A stretch of DNA of 39,355 nucleotides from Nesterenkonia massiliensis (GCF_000455245.1 NZ_HG005165.1:524688-564042), one strand, 5' to 3'; positions 15,564 to 24,964 are shown, counted from the stretch's first letter. The notes: generated by a model from the sequence alone, not told the origin. Program-made: numbers and translations.

Positions 15564-17546
15564 TCAGTCCAGCTGGCGGAGCGTACGACGACGACGCTCC
15601 AGTTCCATCAGCTCCTCATTGATGCGGCGATACTCCTCCGGCTCTGCGCTGGGGTCCATGCGCTGGAGCCGTCCCAGCAGGTTCGCTTTCTCGTGCTGAA
15701 TCTTCAGCTCGACCAGCCGGTTGAGGATCTCTTGGCAGTAACGATCCAGATGTTCTTCTGTCTTGGCCGGCAGCGCGGTTACCGCGAGTTCTGAGACCAG
15801 GTTGCGCAGCGGTTCGGGAACTTCTTCACGGACGTTCTGCACCCAGGTGCGGGGATCTGAGGCATTGGCTGCGGCGATGCGGATGCCGTCGTGGATGGCT
15901 TGGTGGGCGGCGGCGGTGAAGCGGACGCTGAAGATCTCTTCCCACTGCTCCGGGGTCAGTCGAGTGGGGTGCTGAAGGATGACTTCAAGGGCCTGGCGCT
16001 CCATCATCACGGCAGGATCCCGCGGGTCCGGGCGTTGGAAGGCCGGGGCCTGACCTGCAGCGGGCTGATGCCTAGGTGCCCAATACCCGTCCTGGTAGTA
16101 GTCCTCCGCTGCCGGTTCCTCATACTGCCGACCGGAGCCGTGAGAACGCTGCCCCTTGGACGCGGCAGGACCTCCTCCTGCGGTGGCGGCTTGCTCCGCC
16201 GCGGGGGTGGCCCGGGCAGTCTGGCGCGGGGAGTTCCGAATGGCTGCTTCGACTTCACCGACATCGGTGCCCAGCCACCCAGCCAGCTCCCTGGTATAGG
16301 CCGCACGCAGCGCAGTATCACGAATAGAGGCCACCACCGGAGCAGAGGTCTTCAGCGCCCCGATCCGGCCCTCCACCGAATTGAGGTCCCAGTCACGCAG
16401 CCGCCGTCGCACCACAAATTCCACCAGCGGGGTCTTGCCTTCGATGACCTGCCGCAGAGCCTCGTCTCCGCGGTGCTGTCGCACATCGCAGGGGTCCATG
16501 CCCTCAGGACCTACCGCGATATAGGTCTGGGCGTTGAACTGATTGGCCTCGTTGAAGGCTTTCACTGCAGCCTGCTGGCCAGCCTCATCCCCGTCGAAGG
16601 TGAAGATCACCTCGGCCGGGCTGCCGTCATCGGAGAGCAGCCTGCGGGCAATTTTGATGTGACCGTCACCGAAAGCGGTGCCGCAGGTAGCTACGGCGGT
16701 GTCCACCCCGGCAATGTGGCAGGCCATCACGTCTGTATAACCCTCCACCACTACCAGCTGGCGTTTCTTGGCGATACTGCGTTTGGCGTGCTCGATCCCG
16801 TAGAGCACCTGGGATTTCTTGTAGATCGCGGTTTCGGGCGAGTTCAAGTACTTGGGGCCCTGATCATCCTCGTAGAGCCGTCGTCCGCCGAAACCCACAG
16901 TGTTTCCGGTCATATCCCGGATAGGCCACATCAGGCGTCCACGGAAGCGGTCGTAGAGGCCGCGGCTGCCTTCAGAGAACAGTCCGGTGAGTTTGAGTTC
17001 ATCATCCCGGAAGCCTCGGCTGCGCAGGTGGTCCAGCAGGTTGCTCCAACCCTTGGGGGCGTACCCTACGCCGAACTGCTCAGCGTGGTCCTTGGTGAAT
17101 CCGCGGACGGTGAGCTGTTCGCGAGCGATCTGCGCCTCGGGGCTATGCAGGTGTTTCTGGAAGAACTCGTCAGTGATCTTATGGGCATCCAGCAGTCGTT
17201 GCCGGCGGCCCACTTCGGCCTTATCCGGGCCGCTGCCGCCATCCTCGTAGCGCAGCTCGATGCCGTATTTCCCGGCGAGGCGTTCAACGGTCTCCTGGAA
17301 GCTGGTGTGCTCCATGGCCATCAGAAAGGCGATGACATCACCGGACTCCCCGCAGCCGAAACAGTGATAAGTCCCTACATGGGGGCGGATATGGAAACTC
17401 GGCGAGCGCTCATCATGGAAAGGACACAGCCCCTTCCAGGAACCGATTCCGGCACCTTTGAGAGTGACGTACTGTTCAACGACCTCACGCAGATCGGCGC
17501 GTTCACGCACCGCATCGATATCCTCACGCTTGATCAGTCCAGCCAC
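15564..17546 (-). CDS. dnaG: DNA primase
   Basis: 660 residues. It makes RNA primers at the replication fork. The N-terminal zinc ribbon is Cys41-x2-His44 with Cys62-x2-Cys65. The RNA polymerase domain contains the TOPRIM acid in VVVEGYTDVM (Glu268) and the DGD motif (318-320). A Pro/Gly/Gln-rich linker (about 455-520) separates it from the C-terminal helicase-binding region. The start GTG 17546 is preceded by TAGATT at six bases, a leaderless arrangement. In many actinobacteria dnaG follows dgt directly; here a gene on the opposite strand lies between them. Confidence 0.96.
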   Translation of the reverse strand: MAGLIKREDIDAVRERADLREVVEQYVTLKGAGIGSWKGLCPFHDERSPSFHIRPHVGTYHCFGCGESGDVIAFLMAMEHTSFQETVERLAGKYGIELRYEDGGSGPDKAEVGRRQRLLDAHKITDEFFQKHLHSPEAQIAREQLTVRGFTKDHAEQFGVGYAPKGWSNLLDHLRSRGFRDDELKLTGLFSEGSRGLYDRFRGRLMWPIRDMTGNTVGFGGRRLYEDDQGPKYLNSPETAIYKKSQVLYGIEHAKRSIAKKRQLVVVEGYTDVMACHIAGVDTAVATCGTAFGDGHIKIARRLLSDDGSPAEVIFTFDGDEAGQQAAVKAFNEANQFNAQTYIAVGPEGMDPCDVRQHRGDEALRQVIEGKTPLVEFVVRRRLRDWDLNSVEGRIGALKTSAPVVASIRDTALRAAYTRELAGWLGTDVGEVEAAIRNSPRQTARATPAAEQAATAGGGPAASKGQRSHGSGRQYEEPAAEDYYQDGYWAPRHQPAAGQAPAFQRPDPRDPAVMMERQALEVILQHPTRLTPEQWEEIFSVRFTAAAHQAIHDGIRIAAANASDPRTWVQNVREEVPEPLRNLVSELAVTALPAKTEEHLDRYCQEILNRLVELKIQHEKANLLGRLQRMDPSAEPEEYRRINEELMELERRRRTLRQLD

Positions 17547-17552
17547 GGTTCC

Positions 17553-17558
17553 AATCTA
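17553..17558 (-). promoter_or_regulatory. -10 element for leaderless dnaG
   Basis: TAGATT on the minus strand, then GGAACC, then GTG 17546. This is among the best matches in the window to a leaderless start. No good -35. Confidence 0.5.
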
Positions 17559-17653
17559 CCCGGGTTCAGATGGTGACTGCGCCGCTTTTCCACAGGCGAA
17601 CGGGGCAGCCACTGCGCAACGATTCTCGGACCGGATAGGTAGGCTTGGGCACC

Positions 17654-18160
17654 ATGAGCGTTGATCTCACCGGACGTGAACGCGTGGCTGCCGATGCTGC
17701 AGCCCGCGGGGTAGACATTGAGTTCGTGGAGCGCGGCCCGGCGTCGTCGCTGGAGGAAGCCGCGGCAAATCTGGGGCTTGAGCCCCGCGAGATCGTCAAG
17801 ACCCTAGTGGCCAGGGCCAAACGCACCCAGACCACCGCGGACTCCGAGTACGTGCTGGCGCTGATCCCCGGAGATAAAGCTGTGGACTGGGCCAAGCTGC
17901 GCAAACTGGCTGGTTACAAGAAGATGTCCATGGCCTCACCCGATGAGGGCTACGCGGCCACCGGCTACCGCCCCGGCACCATCAACCCCTTCGGTGCGAC
18001 AGCGGTGGAGGGGTCGACGACGCCGCTGCCGGTCTATGCCGATGAGTCCATCAGCGGGCGCATCGCGATGGGTGCTGGTGAACCCCACCTGAGCCTGCTG
18101 GTGGATTCTGCCGAGTTATTCGCCGCTTTTCAGGTCATTACCGGAGATATCGGCAAATAG
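17654..18160 (+). CDS. YbaK/EbsC-type aminoacyl-tRNA deacylase
   Basis: 168 residues from ATG 17654. The fold-defining segments of the YbaK/ProX editing family are present: PREIVKTLVA with its conserved lysine near residue 50, GDKAVDWAKLRKLAG, GYRPGTINPFG and the late GAGEPHLSL. These enzymes hydrolyse mischarged tRNAs, such as Cys-tRNA(Pro) or Ala-tRNA(Pro), in trans. No ribosome site is evident; TAGGCT lies eight bases upstream. It is divergent from dnaG and convergent with dgt. Which mischarged tRNA it edits cannot be read from sequence. Confidence 0.88.
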   Translation: MSVDLTGRERVAADAAARGVDIEFVERGPASSLEEAAANLGLEPREIVKTLVARAKRTQTTADSEYVLALIPGDKAVDWAKLRKLAGYKKMSMASPDEGYAATGYRPGTINPFGATAVEGSTTPLPVYADESISGRIAMGAGEPHLSLLVDSAELFAAFQVITGDIGK

Positions 18161-18332
18161 GCGACCCCGCCTACTGGCGCCGTCGGAGCCGTTGGGACAG
18201 AAAGCTCCGGAACTTCAGTCGCCAACAACTGACTGGCTGTTGCAACGTTCACTAGAACCCAAGGGCGTTCTGCCCGCGTCTTAACGGACAAACTGCCCAC
18301 TCAACTCCCCCGGTAGCGTCCTGGGCAACGAA

Positions 18333-19715
18333 TCAGCCGAAGAGCGGGCTGGTCACCGGTTTGCCGTGGACCAGGGTGGCGTACCACTCCAGGCAGGCAC
18401 CATCAGTGAGTGAAGCGATCTGGTCGATGATGGCGCGGTGCCTGCCGGCGTCGTCGGCGGCGGCGTGGAAATCAGCCTGGAAGGGCGGGTCCAGGAACCG
18501 GTCACCGGTCTCCAGCAGCAGCGCATGCAGAGCTTCAATCACCTCGCGCTGCCGCACATAGACCGGCATCTGCTCGCGCGAGGCCATGATGTAGTTGGCA
18601 GCGATCCCCTTCATCAGGCAGATTTCCTCCAGGGTCTCCTGTGGAACGACCAGATGGGCTTCGTGCCGGACCAGCGGCTTCTCCCCGTAGGCTTCACGCG
18701 TCGCCGCCCAAAAGGCGTTGCAGAAGCGACCAATGAGCTCGCTGGTCATATTCTTCAGCGCCGCCAGTGACCGTCGCGACCCATCGGACTCCTTGACCCA
18801 GTTCTCACTGGATGCCAGACGCTCCAGCGCTGCCTCGATCCGGTCCTCTTCAGCATCGGGCAGGTACCACTGCTGGGTAGTCTGAATGACTCGACGGCGC
18901 TGAATATCGTCATCGAGAAACTTCAGCTGGAACCTGCCGTTGACAATTCCGTCTTCAACATCGTGGACCGAATACGCGATGTCATCGGCAGCGTCCATGA
19001 CCTGGGCTTCCATGGATTTGCCCATGCTCTCGACACCCTGGCGGATCCAGAAGAAGACGTCCAGGTCATCCTCATAGGCCCCGAATTTCTGGCTGCGCGT
19101 GCCATCAGCCTTCAGCGGTGCTTCATGGGCCCGCCAGGGGTACTTCACCGCTGCGTCAAGCGACGCCCGGGTCAGATTCAGTCCGGCCGAACGCCCGTCG
19201 GGGTGAAACCGCTTGGTCTCCAGCCGGGTGAGGATCCGCAGGGTCTGCGCATTGCCCTCGAATCCCCCGATACCCGCGGCCAGTTCATTGAGCACCGTCT
19301 CCCCGTTATGCCCAAACGGCGGGTGGCCCAGATCATGCGAGAGGCAGGCGGCATCCACCACATCGGGGTCGCAGCCGAGCATGCGGCCCAAATCCCGGCC
19401 CACCTGGGCGACCTCCAGAGAATGGGTCAAGCGGGTACGGGAGAAGTCATCCACATGCGGGGAGACCACCTGGGTCTTAGCACCTAAGCGGCGCAGTGCG
19501 GAAGAGTGCAGCAGGCGGGCCCGGTCGCGCTCAAAGCTTGAACGGTAGACAGATTTGCCATGCTCGGGAACCCAGCGGTCCTCATCGGCCTCCGTATAGC
19601 CGGGCCGCAGCTCCGCATACTGACCTTCTTCTCGCTCTACATTCCGCGCATTCACATCGAACACCTTACCGGCAGGCCGGTGCTGCAGACGCAGCGGGAA
19701 AGCAGTGCCCGTCAC
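18333..19715 (-). CDS. dgt: Deoxyguanosinetriphosphate triphosphohydrolase-like HD protein
   Basis: 460 residues. The HD-domain metal ligands are visible: His98 in RLTHSLEVAQ, then His127-Asp128 in CLSHDLGHPPFGHNGE, with DAADDIAYSVHD further on. These enzymes cleave dNTPs to deoxynucleoside and triphosphate, trimming the nucleotide pool. The GTG 19715 start lies 12 bases after the dus stop; an in-frame GTG about 20 codons later is possible, since the conserved part begins near GYTEADEDRW. It is the last gene of the GNAT-dus-dgt unit. The 172-base gap between its stop and the YbaK stop holds no gene, only weak hairpins such as GGGC-GTTCT-GCCC near 18263-18275. Confidence 0.93.
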   Translation of the reverse strand: MTGTAFPLRLQHRPAGKVFDVNARNVEREEGQYAELRPGYTEADEDRWVPEHGKSVYRSSFERDRARLLHSSALRRLGAKTQVVSPHVDDFSRTRLTHSLEVAQVGRDLGRMLGCDPDVVDAACLSHDLGHPPFGHNGETVLNELAAGIGGFEGNAQTLRILTRLETKRFHPDGRSAGLNLTRASLDAAVKYPWRAHEAPLKADGTRSQKFGAYEDDLDVFFWIRQGVESMGKSMEAQVMDAADDIAYSVHDVEDGIVNGRFQLKFLDDDIQRRRVIQTTQQWYLPDAEEDRIEAALERLASSENWVKESDGSRRSLAALKNMTSELIGRFCNAFWAATREAYGEKPLVRHEAHLVVPQETLEEICLMKGIAANYIMASREQMPVYVRQREVIEALHALLLETGDRFLDPPFQADFHAAADDAGRHRAIIDQIASLTDGACLEWYATLVHGKPVTSPLFG

Positions 19716-19727
19716 CGGGTGCCGGAG

Positions 19728-20906
19728 CTATCCGCCGGAAGTGTCCACCTCGGCGGCCTTGATCATCTCGCGCTGATCCTCATTGAGTTCCTGAGACTCC
19801 AGCCAGTCCTCAGGCAGATGGACCTTCTTGGGAGAGCCGGCTCGTCCGCGCGGACCTTCGGCAGCCTCCCCGGGATAACCGATGGACTGATCCAGCTGGC
19901 CCAGCAGATCCTGCAGCTGAGCCATGCTCTCCACGGTGACCAGCTGGGTGCGCAGCGTCGAACCCACCGGGTAGCCCTTGAAGTACCAGGCCACATGCTT
20001 GCGGATATCCTGCATGGCCTTGCGCTCATCGCCGTCGAAATACGGGATGAGCATTTCTGCATGGCGCAGCAGGGTCGCCGAGACCATCGGCAAGTCCGGG
20101 CGGTGGCGGTCTTCGCTGCCGTCAAAAGCAGCCTGCAGGTCACCGAAGAGCCAGGGACGGCCCTGGCAGCCACGGCCGACGACGACGCCGTCGACTCCGG
20201 TCTGCTCGACCATCCGCACTGCGTCCTCGGCCGACCAGATATCTCCGTTGCCGAGCACCGGAATATCGGGAAGGGATTCCCGCAGAGTCGCGATGGCTGA
20301 CCAGTCGGCCTGGCCCGAGTAGTGCTGACGGGCAGTGCGACCGTGCAGCGCCACGGCAGCAACACCTGAATCCCGGGCCACTTTGCCGGCTTCGATATAG
20401 GTCAGGTGGTCTTCGTCGATGCCTTTGCGCATCTTGACTGTCACCGGGATATTCGCCTTGGCAGCCTCCCGCACCGCGGTGGAGACGATGGCTTCGAAAA
20501 GCCGAATCTTCCAGGGCAGCGCTGACCCTCCGCCCTTGCGGGTGACTTTGGGGACCGGGCAGCCGAAGTTCAGGTCGATGTGATCGGCCCGGTCTTCCTC
20601 GACCAGCATGCGCACCGCATGTCCGGTGGTGACGGGATCCACTGAGTACAGCTGGACCGAGCGCGGAACTTCATCGGGCTCGTGTTTGATGATGCGCAGG
20701 CTTTCGGGCCTGCGTTCCACCAGGGCGCGGGCGGTGACCATCTCATTGACGTAGAGCCCCCCGCCGTACTCACGGCACAGCCGACGGAAGGCAGTGTTGG
20801 TGATGCCCGCCATGGGGGCAAGAATCACCGGGGTGGTTACGGTGATGAGCCCCAGCTGCAGCGGCGGCAGCAGGGCGGAGGCGGGGCGTTGGAGAGTTTC
20901 GGTCAC
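19728..20906 (-). CDS. dusB: tRNA-dihydrouridine synthase (DusB/NifR3 type)
   Basis: 392 residues. An FMN enzyme that reduces uridines in the tRNA D-loop with NADPH. PMAGITNTAFR (31-41) is the FMN-binding opening, the catalytic cysteine is Cys116 in NFGCPVPK, and the later flavin motifs HGRTARQHYSG and GNGDIWS are intact. The C-terminus adds a charged tail. GTG 20906 overlaps the stop of the GNAT gene (GTGA), so translation is coupled, and dgt follows by 12 bases. Confidence 0.94.
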   Translation of the reverse strand: MTETLQRPASALLPPLQLGLITVTTPVILAPMAGITNTAFRRLCREYGGGLYVNEMVTARALVERRPESLRIIKHEPDEVPRSVQLYSVDPVTTGHAVRMLVEEDRADHIDLNFGCPVPKVTRKGGGSALPWKIRLFEAIVSTAVREAAKANIPVTVKMRKGIDEDHLTYIEAGKVARDSGVAAVALHGRTARQHYSGQADWSAIATLRESLPDIPVLGNGDIWSAEDAVRMVEQTGVDGVVVGRGCQGRPWLFGDLQAAFDGSEDRHRPDLPMVSATLLRHAEMLIPYFDGDERKAMQDIRKHVAWYFKGYPVGSTLRTQLVTVESMAQLQDLLGQLDQSIGYPGEAAEGPRGRAGSPKKVHLPEDWLESQELNEDQREMIKAAEVDTSGG

Positions 20907-21931
20907 TGCGGGGGCTCCCCGCCGAGGGAAGCAGAACTGTCGGAAGCAGAACTGTCGGAAGCAGAACTGTCGCGTGCGTAGATGAGCGCTTCGAAGTCCA
21001 CTTCCGCCTCCCCGCTGGCCAGCAGCTCGGCCGTGACGGTCTTCAGCGGGCTCATGGAGTCGTCGACCTCCACCGAGACCGGGTAGCGGGCTGCCACCAG
21101 GGCCAGCAGATTGCGCACCGCAGTTTCGGCTTCATCCTCGGGGAGCTCCGGGTTCCAGCCCAGCAGCACATCGGCTGGAGCATCGGTGCGCTCGGAGGTG
21201 TAGCTGATGGCAAAGGCCAGGATGGGGGCTGGTGCGTCTTCTCCTGATGAGATGTCGCGCAGCACGACGACGCCTGATGCTCCGGTCTCGGGTGCCAGCA
21301 GCATCTGCTGGGCCCGGCCCAGGGTCATCTCTGCGCGGTCCCATTCATGCACCGCGTTGTAAAAATCGGCGACGAGCTTGGTCAGCTCCACAGAGCCTGT
21401 GGCAAGGTCTTGAAGATCCTGGCCGCTGTTCTCCAGGTCGGGCAGCGGCAGCGCCCCGGGCTGGACGATGATCTGGCGCGAGGCCTGGACCTTGGCGAAG
21501 CCGTTGTCCTTCAGGAAACACTGGGCAGCGGATCCCTTGGCGACCCGGGACTTCATGGACTGTACCGCGCAGTTGGGCACTTCAGCTTCAAGGATCTGCA
21601 GCAACTGGGCCGCCACCCCCTTGCGGCGGTGCTCCTGGGCGACTTCGGCGTAGAAGGAGAGCCGGTCCGGGTGCAGCGAGGAGCGGAAGATGGTGGCGGC
21701 AGCCACGGGTACTCCCTGGTGCTCAGCCACGATGCAGCGGGACCAGGGGTCGTTGGAGGAGGGCCGCAGCAGGCCGCGGTCCTGATGATGCATGGGGTTC
21801 TCGGGATCGCCCCAGACTTCCAGTAGTTTCAGGTCATCGCCGTCGCGCCAGGGGCGGACGGTGAGCCCGGAATCTAGAGTCAGTGAAGGGGTATCCGGGG
21901 CCTCGAGGTGATCGGGATGGCTATTCAGCAC
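20903..21931 (-). CDS. GNAT N-acetyltransferase family protein, probably two GNAT domains
   Basis: 342 residues from GTG 21931. The first domain (about 21-130) has the acetyl-CoA motif HRRKGVAAQLL (101-111) and the preceding strand LSFYAEVAQE. The second half (about 150-325) looks like a degenerate GNAT repeat without a clear CoA motif, as in MshD-like tandem proteins. The tail has three SSASD-type repeats. The substrate is unknown. The start is fixed by a promoter: TTGCAC and TAAACT with 17 bases between them, the latter seven bases before GTG; further upstream the frame runs into the glyS terminator, so earlier starts are unlikely. The stop overlaps dusB. Confidence 0.75.
   Translation of the reverse strand: MLNSHPDHLEAPDTPSLTLDSGLTVRPWRDGDDLKLLEVWGDPENPMHHQDRGLLRPSSNDPWSRCIVAEHQGVPVAAATIFRSSLHPDRLSFYAEVAQEHRRKGVAAQLLQILEAEVPNCAVQSMKSRVAKGSAAQCFLKDNGFAKVQASRQIIVQPGALPLPDLENSGQDLQDLATGSVELTKLVADFYNAVHEWDRAEMTLGRAQQMLLAPETGASGVVVLRDISSGEDAPAPILAFAISYTSERTDAPADVLLGWNPELPEDEAETAVRNLLALVAARYPVSVEVDDSMSPLKTVTAELLASGEAEVDFEALIYARDSSASDSSASDSSASLGGEPPQ
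20931..20975. repeat. Three 15-bp tandem repeats at the GNAT gene 3' end
   Basis: GCAGAACTGTCGGAA occurs at 20931-20945 and 20946-20960, and a third copy with three final changes fills 20961-20975. The repeats encode SSASD units just before the C-terminus. Confidence 0.9.
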
Positions 21932-21938
21932 TTGCGCG

Positions 21939-21967
21939 AGTTTAGACCTGGAAGCTTGAGGGTGCAA
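21939..21967 (-). promoter_or_regulatory. Sigma-70 type promoter for the GNAT-dusB-dgt operon
   Basis: On the minus strand, -35 TTGCAC (21962-21967), a 17-base spacer, and -10 TAAACT (21939-21944), followed after seven bases by the GTG start. It is the best complete promoter seen in the window and predicts a leaderless transcript. Confidence 0.6.
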
Positions 21968-22010
21968 AGAAACCGGTGCCAGGAGTACCAACCTGCGCGC
22001 TCTCAGTGCA

Positions 22011-22081
22011 GAAAAACGCACCCCACTTCGGCTGTGCTCACCCTGCCGTAGCTGAGTGCGCACACCTGAAGTGAGGTGCGT
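22011..22081 (-). terminator. Strong Rho-independent terminator after glyS
   Basis: ACGCACCCCACTTCGG (22016-22031) pairs with 22066-22081 over 16 positions with one mismatch and one G-T pair; the stem continues inside as TGTGC (33-37) with GCACA (60-64). On the minus strand the stem is followed by five T residues. It lies 34 bases after the glyS stop. Confidence 0.85.
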
Positions 22082-22114
22082 CGGAAGGTGGTACCCGGTG
22101 TCTTCCCGGAACGA

Positions 22115-23497
22115 TCAGCCCAGCAGTTTGGCTGCCAGGTAGGACACGACCTGGTCCAGGCTGACGCGCTCCTGGGTCATCTGGTCGCGGTCGCGGATAG
22201 TCACGGCCTGGTCCTCGAGTGTGTCGAAGTCCACTGTGATGCAGAACGGTGTGCCGATCTCATCCTGGCGGCGGTAGCGACGCCCGATGGCACCGGCGTC
22301 GTCGTAGTCAACGTTCCAGTGCTTGCGCAGCTCATCAGCCAGCTTCTGGGATGGTCCGGCCAGCTCGGCCTTCTTGGACAGCGGCAGCACTGCGGCCTTT
22401 ACAGGGGCCAGCTTCGGGTGCAGCTTCAGGACGGTGCGGGTGTCCACCCCGCCCTTGGTGTTGGGGGCCTCGTCCTCGGCGTAGGAGTCCACCAGGAACG
22501 CCATCATGGAGCGGGTCAGACCGAAGCTCGGCTCGATGACGTAGGGGATGTACCGTTCGCCGGTGGCCTGGTCGAAGTAGCTGAGTTCCTTGCCTGAGTG
22601 CTTGATGTGCTGACCCAGGTCGTAGTCGGTGCGGTTGGCCACACCCATCAGCTCGCCCCACTCGGAGCCCTGGAAGCCGAAGCGGTACTCCAGGTCGATG
22701 GTGCCGGCGGAGTAGTGGGCACGCTCGTCCTCGGGAACATCCAGGCGGCGGATGTTCTCCTTCTTCAAACCGAGGTTCAGGAACCAGTTCTCGCAGTCCT
22801 CAACCCAGCGGTCGTACCACTCACCGGCCTCAGCCGGGGGCACAAAGTACTCGATCTCCATCTGCTCGAACTCACGCGTGCGGAAGATGAAGTTGCCGGG
22901 GGTGATCTCGTTGCGGAAAGCTTTGCCGATCTGGCCGATGCCGAAGGGCGGCTTCTTCCGCGCGGTGGTCACCACATTGGCGAAGTTCACGAAGATGCCC
23001 TGGGCGGTCTCCGGGCGCAGATAGTGGAGCCCTGAGGCGTCGTCGAGAACTCCCAAATAGGACTTGACCAGCCCGGAGAAGGCCCGCGGTTCGGTGAACT
23101 TGCCCTTGGTGCCGCAGTCCGGGCAGGGCACCTCGGATAGCCCGTCCACCGGGCTGCGACCGTGCTTGTCCTCGAATGTCTCGATGAGGTGGTCCTCACG
23201 GTGGCGTTTATGGCACTGCAGGCACTCCACGAGCGGATCGGTGAAGGTCTCCACATGGCCCGAGGCCTCCCAGACCCGCGATGGCAGGATGATGGCTGAA
23301 TCCAGGCCGACCATATCGCCGCGTCCGCGCACGAAGGTCTGCCACCATTCGGCCTTGATGTTCTCTTTCAGCTCGGTGCCCAGCGGTCCGTAGTCCCAGG
23401 CCGAACGAGAGCCGCCGTAGATCTCGCCGGACTGGTAGACGAAGCCGCGGCGCTTTGCCAGGGAAATGACTTTATCCAGCGTGGACTCTTTGGCCAT
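22115..23497 (-). CDS. glyS: Glycyl-tRNA synthetase, single-chain type
   Basis: 460 residues. Class II synthetase of the homodimeric kind found in actinobacteria, not the two-subunit type. It opens with [21 protein letters not shown]-type sequence, has zinc-ligand cysteine pairs (CLQCHKRH and CPDCGTKG), motif 2 around [21 protein letters not shown], and motif 3 near [12 protein letters not shown]. It charges tRNA-Gly in the cytoplasm. ATG 23497 begins [10 protein letters not shown] as in relatives; a GGGGGCACC sequence upstream is a weak ribosome site. No T-box leader fits in the 52-base gap before the next gene. Confidence 0.96.
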   Translation of the reverse strand: MAKESTLDKVISLAKRRGFVYQSGEIYGGSRSAWDYGPLGTELKENIKAEWWQTFVRGRGDMVGLDSAIILPSRVWEASGHVETFTDPLVECLQCHKRHREDHLIETFEDKHGRSPVDGLSEVPCPDCGTKGKFTEPRAFSGLVKSYLGVLDDASGLHYLRPETAQGIFVNFANVVTTARKKPPFGIGQIGKAFRNEITPGNFIFRTREFEQMEIEYFVPPAEAGEWYDRWVEDCENWFLNLGLKKENIRRLDVPEDERAHYSAGTIDLEYRFGFQGSEWGELMGVANRTDYDLGQHIKHSGKELSYFDQATGERYIPYVIEPSFGLTRSMMAFLVDSYAEDEAPNTKGGVDTRTVLKLHPKLAPVKAAVLPLSKKAELAGPSQKLADELRKHWNVDYDDAGAIGRRYRRQDEIGTPFCITVDFDTLEDQAVTIRDRDQMTQERVSLDQVVSYLAAKLLG

Positions 23498-23549
23498 AAG
23501 TAGTGGTGCCCCCAATGGTGCGAAGATGAATGGTCAGTTGCAGGCCAGC

Positions 23550-24566
23550 TTACCGTTTGCCTCTGCCGGGCCTGCGCAGCATGTCCGGCAGAGAGGCTAC
23601 GACGACGGCTACTAGAGTCAGCACAGTTCCGGCCACTGTAGAGAAGGTCACCAGCGAACCTGGCGCAGGCATCAGCACATCGAGCAGCAGGGAACCCACC
23701 AGCTGCCCAGCGATCATGCCCATCGCTGCCACCAGGACCCCGACTTTGGTCACCAGCACCGCCCCTAAGGCGATGAACATGCAACCTAACGGTCCCCCGA
23801 TGTAATACCACCATTGATCCGGCAGCGCACCGGGGACTCCTCCGACAAAGAGCAGCTTGCCCAGCCATGCCAGCAGCAGCACGAAGGTACCGGCGATGAA
23901 GTTGAAAAGAGTGGCGGGTATGGGACTGCCATAGGCTGCCGACTGCCGTCCATTAAGCGCCTGCTGACCAGAATTGAGGAAGCCCCCTGAGAAGGGCAGG
24001 ATCACCAGCAGCAGCCAGCTCAGACCGCGATCCGTTCCGGAAAGCTGCGGGGAGACAGCCCAGAGCACGGCCGCCACGGTCAGCAGGGCACCCGCCACGC
24101 GCATCAGGCTCAGCCGCTTTCGCCCTGCCGGGCCTAAGCCGATTCGGTCCCATAGCAGCCCGCCCACAGTCTGGCCGGTCACTACTGACACGGTGAATAC
24201 CGCGACCCCGATCATGCCGATGGTCAGCGTCTGGGTCAGTACATAGTAGCCGCCCACACAGCCTGCCAGGAGGTACCACCATTTGACTGCTCCGGAGCGG
24301 AACGCTGGCTTCACCTGACGCATGGTGCGGCGGCCTCGGGCAGTGGCAAAGGCGATAAGCAGCATGAGCGCTAACCCAGTGGTGAAGCTGATGAGGGCAG
24401 CCAGGAAAGCATCTCCGGTCTGCGCAGCCAATGCCGCATTGACTCGCCCCTGCCCGGGCATGGCAATACCAGCCATGAGCATGAGTGTCACCAGTGCGAT
24501 CCACGCCAGCGGGGAATGCCCTGGGTCCTCCTGCGCCGAGTGCGACCGGTGCTGATCTGGGCTCAT
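23550..24566 (-). CDS. YdcZ/DUF606-type membrane transporter with two fused halves
   Basis: 338 residues with about ten membrane helices in two related halves, each with a small-residue, glycine-rich pattern: first GRVNAALAAQTGDAFLAALI and later LNGRQSAAYGSPIPATLFNF. This inverted or tandem duplication is typical of DUF606 proteins in the drug/metabolite transporter superfamily. The substrate is unknown. ATG 24566 is favoured over the GTG three codons upstream because TAGAGT lies seven bases before it. Its stop is 52 bases from the glyS start on the same strand. Confidence 0.82.
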   Translation of the reverse strand: MSPDQHRSHSAQEDPGHSPLAWIALVTLMLMAGIAMPGQGRVNAALAAQTGDAFLAALISFTTGLALMLLIAFATARGRRTMRQVKPAFRSGAVKWWYLLAGCVGGYYVLTQTLTIGMIGVAVFTVSVVTGQTVGGLLWDRIGLGPAGRKRLSLMRVAGALLTVAAVLWAVSPQLSGTDRGLSWLLLVILPFSGGFLNSGQQALNGRQSAAYGSPIPATLFNFIAGTFVLLLAWLGKLLFVGGVPGALPDQWWYYIGGPLGCMFIALGAVLVTKVGVLVAAMGMIAGQLVGSLLLDVLMPAPGSLVTFSTVAGTVLTLVAVVVASLPDMLRRPGRGKR

Positions 24567-24573
24567 GCATGTC

Positions 24574-24579
24574 ACTCTA
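24574..24579 (-). promoter_or_regulatory. -10 element for the leaderless YdcZ-type gene
   Basis: TAGAGT on the minus strand, seven bases, then ATG 24566. No ribosome site precedes the ATG. Confidence 0.4.
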
Positions 24580-24642
24580 ATCCAGCTGGGTGATCACTCA
24601 GGAGCTGCCCAGCGCTTCTGTGACGATGAGAGACTTAACAGT

Positions 24643-24888
24643 ATGAGTGACGCCATAGAAGTACCGTTAAGGGACGATTCCATCCGGCTCGGTCAGCTGC
24701 TGAAGCTCGCCGGGGCTGTAGAGAACGGGGCTCTCGCACGCGAAGTCATCGCCGCAGGCGCGGTCTTGGTAGATGGTGAAACAGAGACTCGACGCGGCCG
24801 CCAGATCCAGCCGGGGCAGAAAGTGGATTTCCGCGGGGAGGAATTCGGCCTCCCGAGTGTCACTCTCATACCGACAATTGAGTCCTGA
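24643..24888 (+). CDS. Small S4-domain RNA-binding protein (YbcJ/YaaA type)
   Basis: 81 residues. An S4 fold fills most of the protein: SIRLGQLLKLAGAVENGALAR, then EVIAAGAVLVDGETETRRGR with the G-x-V-x-V-N/D-G turn, then QIQPGQKVDF. Such single-domain proteins bind structured RNA, often in ribosome assembly or rescue. ATG 24643 has GAGAG some 11 bases upstream. It is divergent from the YdcZ-type gene. Confidence 0.85.
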   Translation: MSDAIEVPLRDDSIRLGQLLKLAGAVENGALAREVIAAGAVLVDGETETRRGRQIQPGQKVDFRGEEFGLPSVTLIPTIES

Positions 24889-24940
24889 AGCCCAATAGCC
24901 CCAGGTCATAGCGTTAAGGAAACGTACAGCCAATTCTCGG

Positions 24941-24958
24941 GGACCATCGGTACGGTCC
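24941..24958 (+). promoter_or_regulatory. Inverted repeat with T run before the GT operon
   Basis: GGACC (24941-24945) and GGTCC (24954-24958) flank an eight-base loop and are followed by a T-rich stretch that ends at the GTG start of the glycosyltransferase gene. It can be read as a terminator of the S4 gene, or as an operator overlapping a -10 element TACGGT (24951-24956) for a leaderless GT transcript. Confidence 0.4.
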
Positions 24959-24964
24959 GTTTTT

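Noticed and set aside
15891-17576. 561-codon open frame opposite dnaG
   Set aside because: It lies wholly within dnaG, which has all primase motifs; typical high-GC shadow frame.
23498-23549. Possible T-box leader before glyS
   Set aside because: The gap is only 52 bases and shows neither the T-box sequence nor a terminator.
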